A stretch of 64,000 nucleotides of DNA. It comes from G965198795 sp965198795 (GTDB lineage Bacteria > Pseudomonadota > Alphaproteobacteria > Rhodospirillales > Casp-alpha2). The stretch covers positions 2,170,001 through 2,234,000 of the forward strand of contig OZ240674.1 of assembly GCA_965198795.1 (NCBI GenBank), given 5' to 3'. The notes beneath the pieces were generated by a model. That model did no database searches. It had not been told where the DNA came from and saw only the letters and a program-made list of their open reading frames with translations. A program made the translations under genes and the position numbers. This document shows, in pieces, positions 1 to 7,827 of the stretch (position 1 is the first letter of the stretch; each line of letters begins with the position of its first letter).

Positions 1-1
1 T

Positions 2-223
2 CCAATTGTCATGCTGACGGTATAGAGCACCATGTTAATTCATTACCCGCTGGTGGAAGGTGCGCACGGCGACTGGTATCCCCTGTCGCCGCTTTATTGG
101 CTATATCTTGTCGGACTGATTCTTTCTGGATTTTGATACTGGCGCAAGTATGGATATCTCAATGTGTTCGTGAGAAACTCTCTGCAAGCTTTCCGAAATT
201 GTCCAAGTTATTCATGGTCATAA
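2..223 (+). pseudogene. Remnant of a membrane-protein gene with in-frame stops
   Basis: Read from base 2, the frame gives protein-like sequence, including LYWLYLVGLILSGF and then YWRKYGYLNVFVRN, up to TAA at 221-223. It is interrupted by TAG at 23-25 and TGA at 137-139. The hydrophobic stretch suggests the C-terminal end of a membrane protein whose 5' part lies outside the window. It overlaps the start of the DUF192 gene by 10 bases in another frame. The family is not recognised. It could be chance open sequence, so confidence is low. Confidence 0.3.
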
Positions 224-723
224 TCCACCTCTCCGATCCTTTCTTTAAGCATTTCTACGTACATTTTCTGGCCCGAGGGCTGCCGGCCGCCCTTTTCTTT
301 GCCGGATTTCTTGGCGTCGCCGGGGCGGACGAGGCCGTATTTCCGACCTCCAGGGCCTGGGTGGAAACGCCTGGAGGGGCGCGTCATTCGTTCCGGGTGG
401 AGGAGGCCGTGACGCCCGATCAGCGTTTGCGAGGCTTGATGTTCCGGCGGAGCCTGCCGGAGGACGCCGGCATGTTGTTTGATTTCGGACGGTCCCGGCC
501 TGTCGCTATGTGGATGGAAAACACCTTCGTTGCTTTGGATGTGCTGTTCATCGACACGCGCGGACGGATCACGCATATCGTCCGTAACACGGCGCCGTTG
601 TCACGCGCGCTCATTCCGTCTCGAGGACCAGTGCGGTATGTGCTGGAACTGCCGGCGGGAACCGTGGAGCGATTTGGAATCGAAGTTGGCGGCCACGTCC
701 GGCATCGCTTGATTCGGCCTTGA
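214..723 (+). CDS. DUF192 family exported protein
   Basis: This 169-residue protein has a hydrophobic N-terminus (about residues 15-38, ending GVAGA) that looks like a signal peptide or anchor, followed by a DUF192 domain (about 45-165). Domain hallmarks are TPDQRLRGLMFRRSLPED, the MLFDF segment and MWMENTFVALDVLFID. DUF192 proteins are small periplasmic or secreted proteins of unknown function. An upstream TTG at 97 is in frame, but ATG 214 puts the hydrophobic segment at the N-terminus, so it was chosen. Confidence 0.85.
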   Translation: MVIIHLSDPFFKHFYVHFLARGLPAALFFAGFLGVAGADEAVFPTSRAWVETPGGARHSFRVEEAVTPDQRLRGLMFRRSLPEDAGMLFDFGRSRPVAMWMENTFVALDVLFIDTRGRITHIVRNTAPLSRALIPSRGPVRYVLELPAGTVERFGIEVGGHVRHRLIRP

Positions 724-771
724 GCCGTGTTGAACACATTGCCGTAAACCCTGATCGATCAGGATTATTTC

Positions 772-1143
772 GTGTGCTCGTGTGGCGCCATACCGGCAAC
801 CAATAGGGCTGATGGAGAGCACGGTCTGATTCCCGCACCCTTGCCGGATAACGAAGACGGTCGCCTGGACATGCCCGGTTTCTGCAAAATCCTGGACACG
901 GCGTCTGAAGAGACGTCCACGCGCTTGACGCGATTGGTGGGCGAGCTTCTGGAAGTTGACATTTCCGAGGCGCCGTTGGTTGACCGGCGCCGCCAACGCC
1001 TGGTGTGGAGACAACCTTCCAAATTACGTTGCCCAAGCGCCGCGACGCGCGTCAGATCAGTTGGTTTTGACGTGTTTCCCTTGCCATCCGGCGGCGCCGG
1101 GCATAGAAAGCGGGCTGGTCCGGGGAGTGGCGCAGCCTGGTAG
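772..1143 (+). pseudogene. Degenerate GAF-domain fragment
   Basis: The frame opening at GTG 772 encodes ILDTASEE followed by TRLVGELLEVDI and PLVDRRRQRLVWRQ. This matches the start of GAF domains of the pattern ILDTPPEE..RLTRLAARLFDVPIALVSLVDEDRQW. The match ends near 1020. The rest of the GAF domain, and any output domain, are missing, and the frame then runs into tRNA-Pro. It is read as the 5' remnant of a GAF sensor gene, perhaps truncated by recombination near the tRNA. The family call rests on motif memory only. Confidence 0.45.
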
Positions 1144-1197
1144 CGCATCTGTTTTGGGAACAGAGGGTCGCTGGTTCGAATCCAGTCTCCCCGACCA
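1121..1197 (+). tRNA. tRNA-Pro(TGG)
   Basis: The cloverleaf has acceptor arms CGGGGAG and CTCCCCG, a D arm GCGCAGCCTGGTAGCGC, an anticodon stem and loop CTGTTTTGGGAACAG with anticodon TGG, a T arm GGTTCGAATCC, discriminator A and an encoded CCA end. It lies 102 bp upstream of the complex I subunit gene. Confidence 0.97.
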
Positions 1198-1298
1198 ACC
1201 TTCAAAACGGCTATTCTTCCGTGATTTCTCCGCCTTGCCCATCGGCGCCGGGAAGAGTATGAATTCATTACGTTCTTGATCCGGAAGGAGCCCATCGC

Positions 1299-1607
1299 AT
1301 GAGTGAAGCCCGTATATTCCAGCCCGCGAAAACCGCCATGCAATCCGGCCGCGCCGGTACGCGGAAATGGGTTTTGGAATATGCGCCCGAGCAGCGCAAG
1401 GAAGCGGACCCGCTCATGGGCTGGACCGGTTCCGGGGATATGCGTGGCCAGCTTCGCCTCAAGTTCGACACCAAGGAAGAAGCGGTTGCCTACGCCAAGA
1501 AAAACCACATTTCCTATCGCTTGATCGAGCCGAAAGAGCGTCGCGTGAAACCCAAGGCGTATGCGAATAATTTCGCCTTTAACCGGGCCGAGAGCTGGAC
1601 GCACTAG
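1299..1607 (+). CDS. NADH dehydrogenase accessory subunit, NDUFS4-like (ETC complex I subunit)
   Basis: This 102-residue protein matches the ETC complex I conserved region family, the alphaproteobacterial counterpart of mitochondrial NDUFS4 (18-kDa subunit). Family signatures are the N-terminal ARIFQPAKTAMQSG, TRKWVLEYAP, the DPLMGWTGSGDM segment, LRLKFDTKEEAVAYAKK and the C-terminal KPKAYANNFAFNR. Length is typical for the bacterial form. AAGGAG lies 9 bp upstream of ATG 1299. It likely works at the peripheral arm of respiratory complex I. The main nuo genes are not in this window. Confidence 0.93.
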   Translation: MSEARIFQPAKTAMQSGRAGTRKWVLEYAPEQRKEADPLMGWTGSGDMRGQLRLKFDTKEEAVAYAKKNHISYRLIEPKERRVKPKAYANNFAFNRAESWTH

Positions 1608-1978
1608 ACCATTTTCATGGTCCTCGCCGGTTTGCCGCCAGCGCGCCTCCGCTCGTGACGGATACGTGATTTCCTTTGTGTGTGCGGGTTCAAATAGATG
1701 CTAAGACGCTTTGCCGGGCTGAGGCTGCGGCGCTGTGTCGTCATTCCGGCGTTCCTGTTTAGTCGTTCCCGCCCGCGCGGGAATGACGGCCTGTCCAAGA
1801 TGGGGAAGTCTCAAGCCGCCCGAACCATTACACTCCGGCGGTTGACTCCCTCGCCCGGTAATTACATCACTTGTGCGTAGCCGCCAGTGTATGTAACCTT
1901 AACTAGTGGTCAAAGGCGCGATAAAACCAAGCTTCGCCGCGTCGAATTCTTGTCCAAATTTCCCTAGGGAGAAACGTC
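1608..1978. repeat. Gene-free stretch with a GTCATTCC-type palindromic repeat
   Basis: No gene was found in these 371 bases. At 1739-1789 there is an imperfect palindrome: TCGTTCCCGC and GCGGGAATGA flank a short loop (1763-1787), preceded by another GTCATTCC. The same TCATTCCCGC...GCGGGAAT theme recurs near 13.2 kb and 40.7 kb, so this is probably a short member of a dispersed palindromic family. The AT-richer part at 1880-1960 probably holds the promoter of the TRAP receptor gene, but no convincing -35/-10 pair was seen. Confidence 0.5.
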
Positions 1979-3004
1979 TTGTCTGTTACCCGTCTGACGA
2001 AGAGCGCGGCCGCCGCCTTGGCCCTTGCCGGTTTCATATCTTCGACTTCCATCGCCGGCGCCGCTGAGCCGCGCAACTACTTGTTGGCGACTGCGTCCAC
2101 TGGCGGCACGTACTACCCGGTTGGCGTCGCGCTTTCGACGCTGGTCAAGGTCAAATTGCAGCCGAAGCAGAAAATTGGCATGTCCGCCATTAACTCTGCG
2201 GGCTCCGGCGAAAACGTCAAGCTGATCCGTGAAAAGGAAGCTCAATTCGCCATTATTCAAGGTCTGTTCGGTTCCTATGCCTGGAACGGCGCCGGCCCAG
2301 TGAAAAACGACGGTCCGCAAAAGCATCTGCGCTCCGTTTCCATGCTGTGGCAGAACGTCGAGCACTTCATCGTCAACAAGGATATCGCCAAAACCGGCAC
2401 CATCGACGACATCAAAGCGGCCAAAGGCAAGCCCATGGCGATGGGTAAGCAAAACTCGGGCACCATTGGTTCCAACCGCACGATCCTAGGTAACCTAGGT
2501 GTGAACATGGACAAGGACTTTAAACTGGTCTACGCCGGTTATGGTCCCAGCGCTGACGCCTTGCAAAACGGTCAAGTGGTCGGCGCCGGGATGCCCGCTG
2601 GCGTCCCGGTGGGCGCCGTGACCAAGGTCTTCGCCGCCATCGGTAATAAAATCGAGTTGTTGAACTTCACCGATGCGCAAGCCAAAAAAGCCGATGGCGG
2701 TCTGGGACTGTGGACGCCCTACACGATCAAGGCTGGCGCTTATCCGGGACAGACTAAGGACGTGAAGACCATCGCGCAGCCGAACTTTCTGGCCGTGCAC
2801 GCGGATGTCCCAGAAGAAGATGTCTACAAAATCACCAAGACGGTTTATGAAAACTTGCCGTTCTTGAACGCCATTCACAAAGCGACGAAAGCCATGTCGA
2901 CTCAAGCCGCCGTGGCTGGATTGCCGGTGCCGTTGCATCCGGGCGCAGCCAGGTACTACAAGGAAATCGGGGTCGCCATTCCCGATAACCTGATCGCCAA
3001 ATAA
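1979..3004 (+). CDS. TAXI family TRAP transporter solute-binding protein
   Basis: This 341-residue protein begins at TTG 1979 behind the SD-like AGGGAGA (1967-1973). A signal peptide (residues 1-28, ending SIAGAA) precedes the mature start EPRNYLLATAS. TGGTYYPVG is the hallmark of the TAXI (TRAP-associated extracytoplasmic immunogenic) family, and the fold runs to the C-terminus with AMSTQAAVAGLPVPLHPGAARYYKE. It should deliver an organic acid to the fused permease encoded next. The substrate cannot be read from sequence; TAXI systems have been linked to dicarboxylates and amino acids such as glutamate. Confidence 0.92.
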   Translation: MSVTRLTKSAAAALALAGFISSTSIAGAAEPRNYLLATASTGGTYYPVGVALSTLVKVKLQPKQKIGMSAINSAGSGENVKLIREKEAQFAIIQGLFGSYAWNGAGPVKNDGPQKHLRSVSMLWQNVEHFIVNKDIAKTGTIDDIKAAKGKPMAMGKQNSGTIGSNRTILGNLGVNMDKDFKLVYAGYGPSADALQNGQVVGAGMPAGVPVGAVTKVFAAIGNKIELLNFTDAQAKKADGGLGLWTPYTIKAGAYPGQTKDVKTIAQPNFLAVHADVPEEDVYKITKTVYENLPFLNAIHKATKAMSTQAAVAGLPVPLHPGAARYYKEIGVAIPDNLIAK

Positions 3005-3032
3005 GCTGCTGAATTTTCCAGCCCATGAACGA

Positions 3033-3069
3033 AAGCGCCTGCCCCGAACCCCGGGGAGGCGCTTTTTTT
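3033..3069 (+). terminator. Rho-independent terminator after the TAXI receptor
   Basis: The stem AAGCGCCT/AGGCGCTT, with an inner CCCC/GGGG pairing, is followed by a run of seven T. It lies 29 bp after the receptor stop codon and before the permease gene. It probably lets the binding protein be made in excess of the permease, as is common for binding-protein-dependent transporters. Confidence 0.85.
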
Positions 3070-3162
3070 CTATGCGCGTCGCGGAACGAAGCCCCTATTT
3101 ACATGAACGGGATGTGGATTTACGGATGGTGCGGGGCGTGACAAATAACGGGTGGGGACACC

Positions 3163-5307
3163 ATGGCCGATCAGGAAAACAGGATGGCTGCGTCTGAACA
3201 ACAAGACGGCGAGGCGCCGCGCGAAGGGGCGCCGGGCGATACGTTCGTCACCAAGGGCCTGGCCGCCATCGGCGTCGTGCTGGCCATCGCCCATGTCTGG
3301 TTCAACACCTTCGCCGTCCTGCCTGGTTTCCTGCAAAACGGTATCCACTTCGCGGGATTTGCGTTTATGTGCGCGATTATCAACCCCGTCCTGGGCCCGC
3401 GCGAGGACGGCCGGAATTCGCCCACCATCTGGCTGGACGCCGCGTTTGGTTTGCTCGTCGCCATTGCCGCCATCTACATCGTCTTGAGCGAGAACGCGAT
3501 TTACGACCGGGGCGTTAAGTTGAACACCCTGGATTGGGTGATGATTGGCGTCTTGCTGTTTGCCTGTATCGACCTAACCCGCCGCACAACGGGCTGGATT
3601 GTTCCAGCCTTGATTCTGATCGCCCTCAGCTACGCCGGTTGGTGGGGCGCGTTTTTGGACAACGTTTTCAATTTCCCCGGGCTTAGCTGGGAGACCATCT
3701 TTTTCCGATCTGTCTTGAGCGATGAAGGCATGTTCGGCGCCATCGCCCGCATCTCTTCGACCTTCGTTTTCATGTTCATTCTGTTCGGCGCCTTCTTGGT
3801 CAGGTCCGGCGCCGGCGATTTCGTGATTGATCTGGCCCGCGCCATGGTGGGACGCATGGTCGGCGGACCCGGCGTCGTAGCCGTCATCGCGTCCGGATTG
3901 ACCGGCACGATTTCAGGTTCCGCCGTCGCTAATACGGCGTCCACAGGGGTCATCACGATCCCCTTGATGAAGCGCGCCGGTTTCCCGCCGAAGTTCGCCG
4001 GCGGCGTTGAAGCCGCGGCCTCCACTGGCGGCCAGCTCATGCCGCCCATCATGGGCGCGGGCGCGTTCGTCATGGCGAACTACACGCAGATTTCCTACAC
4101 CACCATTGTCGCGGTCAGTTTCCTGCCCGCGGTGATGTACTTCGCCACCGTAGCCTTTTTCGTCCGAGTCGAGGCGAAACGCCACAATCTGAGAACGCTG
4201 GAAGAAGACCAAGAGACGGTCATGCAAGTGATGAAGCGGGGCGGCTTCGTCTTCCTGCTGCCCATCGCGCTGTTGGTCACGCTTTTGGTGTTGAAGTTCA
4301 CGCCCACCTACGCGGCGGGACTTTCGATCCTGGCCGTCATCGCCGCCAGTTGGCTGACTCCTGAAAAGATGGGCGTCCGCGCCATAATGGAAGCCATGGT
4401 CATGGGCGCGCGCACGATGGTGACGACGGCCGTCCTGCTATGCTCGATCGGGCTCGTGGTGAACGTCATCGCCATGACCGGCGTCGGCAATACGTTTTCC
4501 CTGATGATTACCAACTGGGCGGGCGACAATTTGGTCATCGCCATCGCGTTAATCGCGCTTGTCAGCCTGGTTCTCGGCATGGGCTTGCCGGTGACGGCGG
4601 CCTATATCGTGTTGGCCACCCTGTCGGCCCCGGCGCTTTTTAACCTGATCGCCGACGGCCAATTGGCGGACATCATGGTCGCGGGCCAAATGCCGGAAGC
4701 GGCGAGAGCGATCTTCCTGCTGGCCGGACCGGACGCGGCGGCGGCCCTGGGCGGACCCATGACGGCGGATCAGGCGAATATGCTGCTCGCCAGCTTGCCG
4801 CCGGATCTGTTGGACACCGTCCGGGAGCAGGCGCTCAGCAAGGAAGTCCGGCTTTTCGCCTTATTGTCCGCGCATATGATCATCTTCTGGCTCAGTCAGG
4901 ACTCGAACGTCACACCGCCTGTCTGCCTAACGGCCTTTACCGCGGCCGCCATCGCGGGAACCCCGCAAATGGCCACGGGCGTGCAGTCCTGGAAGATCGC
5001 GAAGGGCCTTTACATCGTGCCGCTGCTGTTCGCCTATACGCCTTTCCTGGGCGGCGAATGGTACGAAGTGGCCGAAATCTTCGGTTTCGGCGTCGTGGGG
5101 CTTTACGCCTTCACAGGCGCCGTGCAGGGACATCTGGAAAACCGCCTGAATCCGGTCATGCGTATCCTGATGGCTGTGGCGTCCGCGTTGCTGCTGTGGC
5201 CGGCGGACATTTTCGTCCACGTTGGCGGCCTGGCCCTCTTCGCCGTCCTGGTCTACCTGAACATCAAGGCCGGCAAGACGGACCGGGGCGCCGCTCAGCC
5301 GGCGTAG
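3163..5307 (+). CDS. TRAP transporter fused permease (DctQ-DctM type, TAXI-associated)
   Basis: This 714-residue polytopic membrane protein fuses the small (4-TM-like, about residues 20-170) and large (12-TM-like) TRAP subunits, the usual form for TAXI systems. The large-subunit core includes SGLTGTISGSAVANTAST and the GQLMPPIMGAGAFVM segment, with a late QDSNVTPPVCL motif. The start is supported by GGGTGGGGA shortly upstream of ATG 3163. It uses an ion gradient to import the solute bound by the upstream receptor. Its last 13 bases overlap the 3' end of the convergent lhgO gene. Confidence 0.93.
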   Translation: MADQENRMAASEQQDGEAPREGAPGDTFVTKGLAAIGVVLAIAHVWFNTFAVLPGFLQNGIHFAGFAFMCAIINPVLGPREDGRNSPTIWLDAAFGLLVAIAAIYIVLSENAIYDRGVKLNTLDWVMIGVLLFACIDLTRRTTGWIVPALILIALSYAGWWGAFLDNVFNFPGLSWETIFFRSVLSDEGMFGAIARISSTFVFMFILFGAFLVRSGAGDFVIDLARAMVGRMVGGPGVVAVIASGLTGTISGSAVANTASTGVITIPLMKRAGFPPKFAGGVEAAASTGGQLMPPIMGAGAFVMANYTQISYTTIVAVSFLPAVMYFATVAFFVRVEAKRHNLRTLEEDQETVMQVMKRGGFVFLLPIALLVTLLVLKFTPTYAAGLSILAVIAASWLTPEKMGVRAIMEAMVMGARTMVTTAVLLCSIGLVVNVIAMTGVGNTFSLMITNWAGDNLVIAIALIALVSLVLGMGLPVTAAYIVLATLSAPALFNLIADGQLADIMVAGQMPEAARAIFLLAGPDAAAALGGPMTADQANMLLASLPPDLLDTVREQALSKEVRLFALLSAHMIIFWLSQDSNVTPPVCLTAFTAAAIAGTPQMATGVQSWKIAKGLYIVPLLFAYTPFLGGEWYEVAEIFGFGVVGLYAFTGAVQGHLENRLNPVMRILMAVASALLLWPADIFVHVGGLALFAVLVYLNIKAGKTDRGAAQPA

Positions 5308-6548
5308 CTTGCGACGATTGGCGCCGAATTGCCTTCCTGTGGATCGCCGAGGCCGAACTTTTCTTCCGCTTGTTTGACGATGTGCTCTCCGATGGCGATG
5401 GACGAGGTGGCGGCCGGGGAGGGGGCGTTGCAGACGTTCAGCGTCCGGCCGGTCTCGACGATCTTGAAGTCGTCGATCAGGTTGCCGTCGGGTCCCAGGG
5501 CCTGGGCGCGCACGCCCGCGTAATAGCCGGTCATGTCGTCGATGGTCAGGGACGGGCAATATTTCCGGACCTGTTCCAGGTAGCGCTCTTTGGAAAAGTA
5601 GCCCTTCATCTCCTCGATTGTGGGACCCGCGTATTTCGCCAATAGCTTCCAAAGGCCCGGGTACGTCAGGCTCTCGATCGCGTCGCCCGCGTTGAACGAG
5701 AACTTGGAGTAACCCTCGCGCTTGAACGCCAGGACCGCATTGGGGCCGATGTGGATATTGCCCTTGATGGTTTTGGTGACGTGAACGCCCAGGAACGGCA
5801 GAGCGGGGTCGGGTACGGGATAGATCAAATGCTTGACCAGGCCGTTCCGGCTTTCCGGCAAGTCGTAATATTCGCCGCGGAACGGTATGATCCGAAAGTC
5901 CAGTTTCAGGCCCAGCATTTTAACGATGCGGTCCGACGTCAGACCGCCGCAGCTGATCACGTGGGCCGCCTCCAGGTTGCGCCTGGCGGTCTCGATCACG
6001 ACGACGCTCTCCCCCTCGCGGAGCATTTGAACGGGCTCGGAATAGTGGACTTCTCCGCCGGCCTCCATGAACAGTTCGATCATCCTCACCGTCATCCGGC
6101 CATAATCGACGATACCCGTCGTGGGCGACCAAATGGCGCCGGCGCCGTTGACGTTGGGTTCCATTTCTCGAAGCCCGGCCTTGTCAACGACGTCGAAATC
6201 GACGCCGTTCCGCGCCGCTCTGTCGATCAAGTCTTCCATACGGCCAAGCTCGATTTCGTCCGTCGCCACGATCAGCTTGCCGCAAACCTCGTAAGGGATT
6301 TGATAGCGCTTGGAAAACGCCTTCGTCGCTTTACACCCCGCCCGGCAGAAGCGCGCCCGCATGCTGCCCGGCGTATAGTACACACCCGCGTGGATGACGC
6401 CCGAGTTATGGCCGCTCATGTGCTGGGCCGGCTTGGCCTCTTTTTCGATGATGGCGATGGAAAGGGACGGGTGGCGGTCTTTCAATTGCCAAGCCGTCGC
6501 GGCGCCGACAATGCCGCCGCCGATAACGACGATATCGTATTTATCCAT
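5295..6548 (-). CDS. lhgO: L-2-hydroxyglutarate oxidase/dehydrogenase
   Basis: This 417-residue FAD enzyme of the DAO family oxidises L-2-hydroxyglutarate to 2-oxoglutarate, feeding electrons to the quinone pool. The N-terminal dinucleotide fold VVIGGGIVGAATAW, HMSGHNSGVIHAGVYYTPGS and the C-terminal GYYAGVRAQALGPDGNLIDDF are typical of LhgO/L2HGDH. The length is normal. It converges on the TRAP permease. If that transporter imports C4-C5 acids the two could be functionally linked, but that is only inference from position. Confidence 0.9.
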   Translation of the reverse strand: MDKYDIVVIGGGIVGAATAWQLKDRHPSLSIAIIEKEAKPAQHMSGHNSGVIHAGVYYTPGSMRARFCRAGCKATKAFSKRYQIPYEVCGKLIVATDEIELGRMEDLIDRAARNGVDFDVVDKAGLREMEPNVNGAGAIWSPTTGIVDYGRMTVRMIELFMEAGGEVHYSEPVQMLREGESVVVIETARRNLEAAHVISCGGLTSDRIVKMLGLKLDFRIIPFRGEYYDLPESRNGLVKHLIYPVPDPALPFLGVHVTKTIKGNIHIGPNAVLAFKREGYSKFSFNAGDAIESLTYPGLWKLLAKYAGPTIEEMKGYFSKERYLEQVRKYCPSLTIDDMTGYYAGVRAQALGPDGNLIDDFKIVETGRTLNVCNAPSPAATSSIAIGEHIVKQAEEKFGLGDPQEGNSAPIVASYAG

Positions 6549-6663
6549 GAAACGTCCAGGTCAGGGGGTGATTTCGTGGTTCTTATAGGTCATAAGCGCG
6601 CCGCGCTCGTCAAGCATTGCCCCGAGTTAACGGCGGATGTATCAAGGGCGGGAAACGTCCGGG

Positions 6664-6740
6664 GGTCCCGTAGCTCAACTGGATAGAGCGGCCGCCTTCT
6701 AAGCGGCAGGTTCGAGGTTCGAGTCCTCGCGGGATCGCCA
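6664..6740 (+). tRNA. tRNA-Arg(TCT)
   Basis: The acceptor GGTCCCG pairs with CGGGATC (one G-T wobble). D arm is GCTCAACTGGATAGAGC, anticodon stem and loop CCGCCTTCTAAGCGG with anticodon TCT, T arm GAGGTTCGAGTCCTC, discriminator G, and CCA is encoded. It decodes AGA/AGG. Confidence 0.95.
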
Positions 6741-6769
6741 AGCCTTTCAAAAACCGCTATGGTGGGATT

Positions 6770-6928
6770 ATGAAAACGCCTCATCCGCTCCTGTTCCCGA
6801 TGCTGATCATTGGCCTCGCGCTTATCCCGGGCGTTCGCGCGGCGGGTGTTGACGCGTTTGACGCCGTTGTCGCCGCGAACCTGGACAAATACGTTCAGGC
6901 CGTCGCGTTCGGGTTTAGTTGTCTTTAG
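6770..6928 (+). CDS. Short exported peptide or truncated 5' end of an exported-protein gene
   Basis: ATG 6770 (behind GGTGGGAT) opens a 52-codon frame with a clear signal-peptide pattern: MKTPH, then a hydrophobic core LLFPMLIIGLALIPG and VRAAG. Only about 27 residues follow, including VDAFDAVVAANLDKYVQAVA. The last 14 bases overlap the 3' end of the opposite-strand methyltransferase gene. A signal peptide with so little mature sequence suggests the front end of a truncated gene, but a real small exported peptide is possible. The family is not recognised. Confidence 0.35.
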   Translation: MKTPHPLLFPMLIIGLALIPGVRAAGVDAFDAVVAANLDKYVQAVAFGFSCL

Positions 6929-7826
6929 AACCGCGGAGCCGTTCCCAAATCTCGGCGATGTGCGCTGGCGCGACCTCGCAACAGCCGCCGACGATGGTGG
7001 CGCCGCGCTTGATCCAGTCATCCACGAAGTCCGCGTAAACCTCGGGTCCCAGGTCTTTGCGGGCTTCCAACACTTCGGTGGTCGAGAACTCGGTTAGGGC
7101 GTCGGTGGACGTGAAGCCGTTGGCGTAGGCGCCCCACGGCAAGTTGTTGGGCGTCTTCCCGCCCTCGAACTCTTTGAAAGTGCGTGAGATTGCTTCGGGG
7201 CGCGAGCAGTTCAACAAGATGGCGCCGGCGCCGGCGCTGGCGGCGGCCTTCGCGCCATCCATCACGGGCTCGCCTGATCGTAATTTGGCGCAGTCCTCGT
7301 CGATGACGGTCAGCGAGCACCAGACGGGTTTGCCCGACTTGACGGCCGCTTCCGTCGCCCAGCCGGCTTCGCGCGCGGACGCCATGGTTTCGCAGACGAA
7401 CAAATCGACGCTGGGGGTCTGCAACTCGACGATCCGGCCGTAGGTTTTCAGACATTCATCCCGGTCCGGCGTGGTTTCCGGCTTATAGCTGGCGACCAGA
7501 GGAGGAAGGCAACCGGCTATCCGGACCGTCGTTTCCGCCGACTCTCGCGCCCGGGCTTCCAGCGCCGCTTGACAGGCTCCGCGCTGGAGTTCTTCGAACA
7601 AATGACCAAGACCCGCGCGGCGTTCCAGGCGCTGCGGCGTGGCGGCGTAGGCGTTCAGGATGATGACGTCGGCGCCCGCCCGGATGTAATCGCGGTGCGT
7701 CGCGCGAACGAGATCCGGGTCGTCGCGCAGTATTTGTGCGGACCAAATAGGTGATTCGGGCTGGTCGGAGCGATGACGAAGTTCCTGGCCCATGCCGCCG
7801 TCAAGAATAATGATGTTATCGGCCAT
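6915..7826 (-). CDS. Homocysteine S-methyltransferase family protein
   Basis: This 303-residue protein has the S-methyltransferase TIM-barrel pattern: ILDGGMGQEL at the N-terminus, NAYAATPQRL, and the zinc-binding cysteines in LLNCSRPE and GGCCEVAPAHI. MmuM/BHMT-type enzymes transfer a methyl group from S-methylmethionine, betaine or a related donor to homocysteine. The donor cannot be read here. It starts one base after the stop of the aminotransferase gene, so the two are almost certainly co-transcribed. Confidence 0.88.
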   Translation of the reverse strand: MADNIIILDGGMGQELRHRSDQPESPIWSAQILRDDPDLVRATHRDYIRAGADVIILNAYAATPQRLERRAGLGHLFEELQRGACQAALEARARESAETTVRIAGCLPPLVASYKPETTPDRDECLKTYGRIVELQTPSVDLFVCETMASAREAGWATEAAVKSGKPVWCSLTVIDEDCAKLRSGEPVMDGAKAAASAGAGAILLNCSRPEAISRTFKEFEGGKTPNNLPWGAYANGFTSTDALTEFSTTEVLEARKDLGPEVYADFVDDWIKRGATIVGGCCEVAPAHIAEIWERLRGSKDN

Positions 7827-7827
7827 C

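Noticed and set aside
765..1604. Long minus-strand open frame across tRNA-Pro and the complex I gene
   Set aside because: It runs antisense to a well-recognised tRNA and NDUFS4-type gene and has no domain; long antisense frames are expected at this GC content.
5295..6548. Plus-strand frames opposite lhgO (for example 5751-6686)
   Set aside because: They are antisense to a complete, recognisable FAD enzyme and contain no domain signatures.
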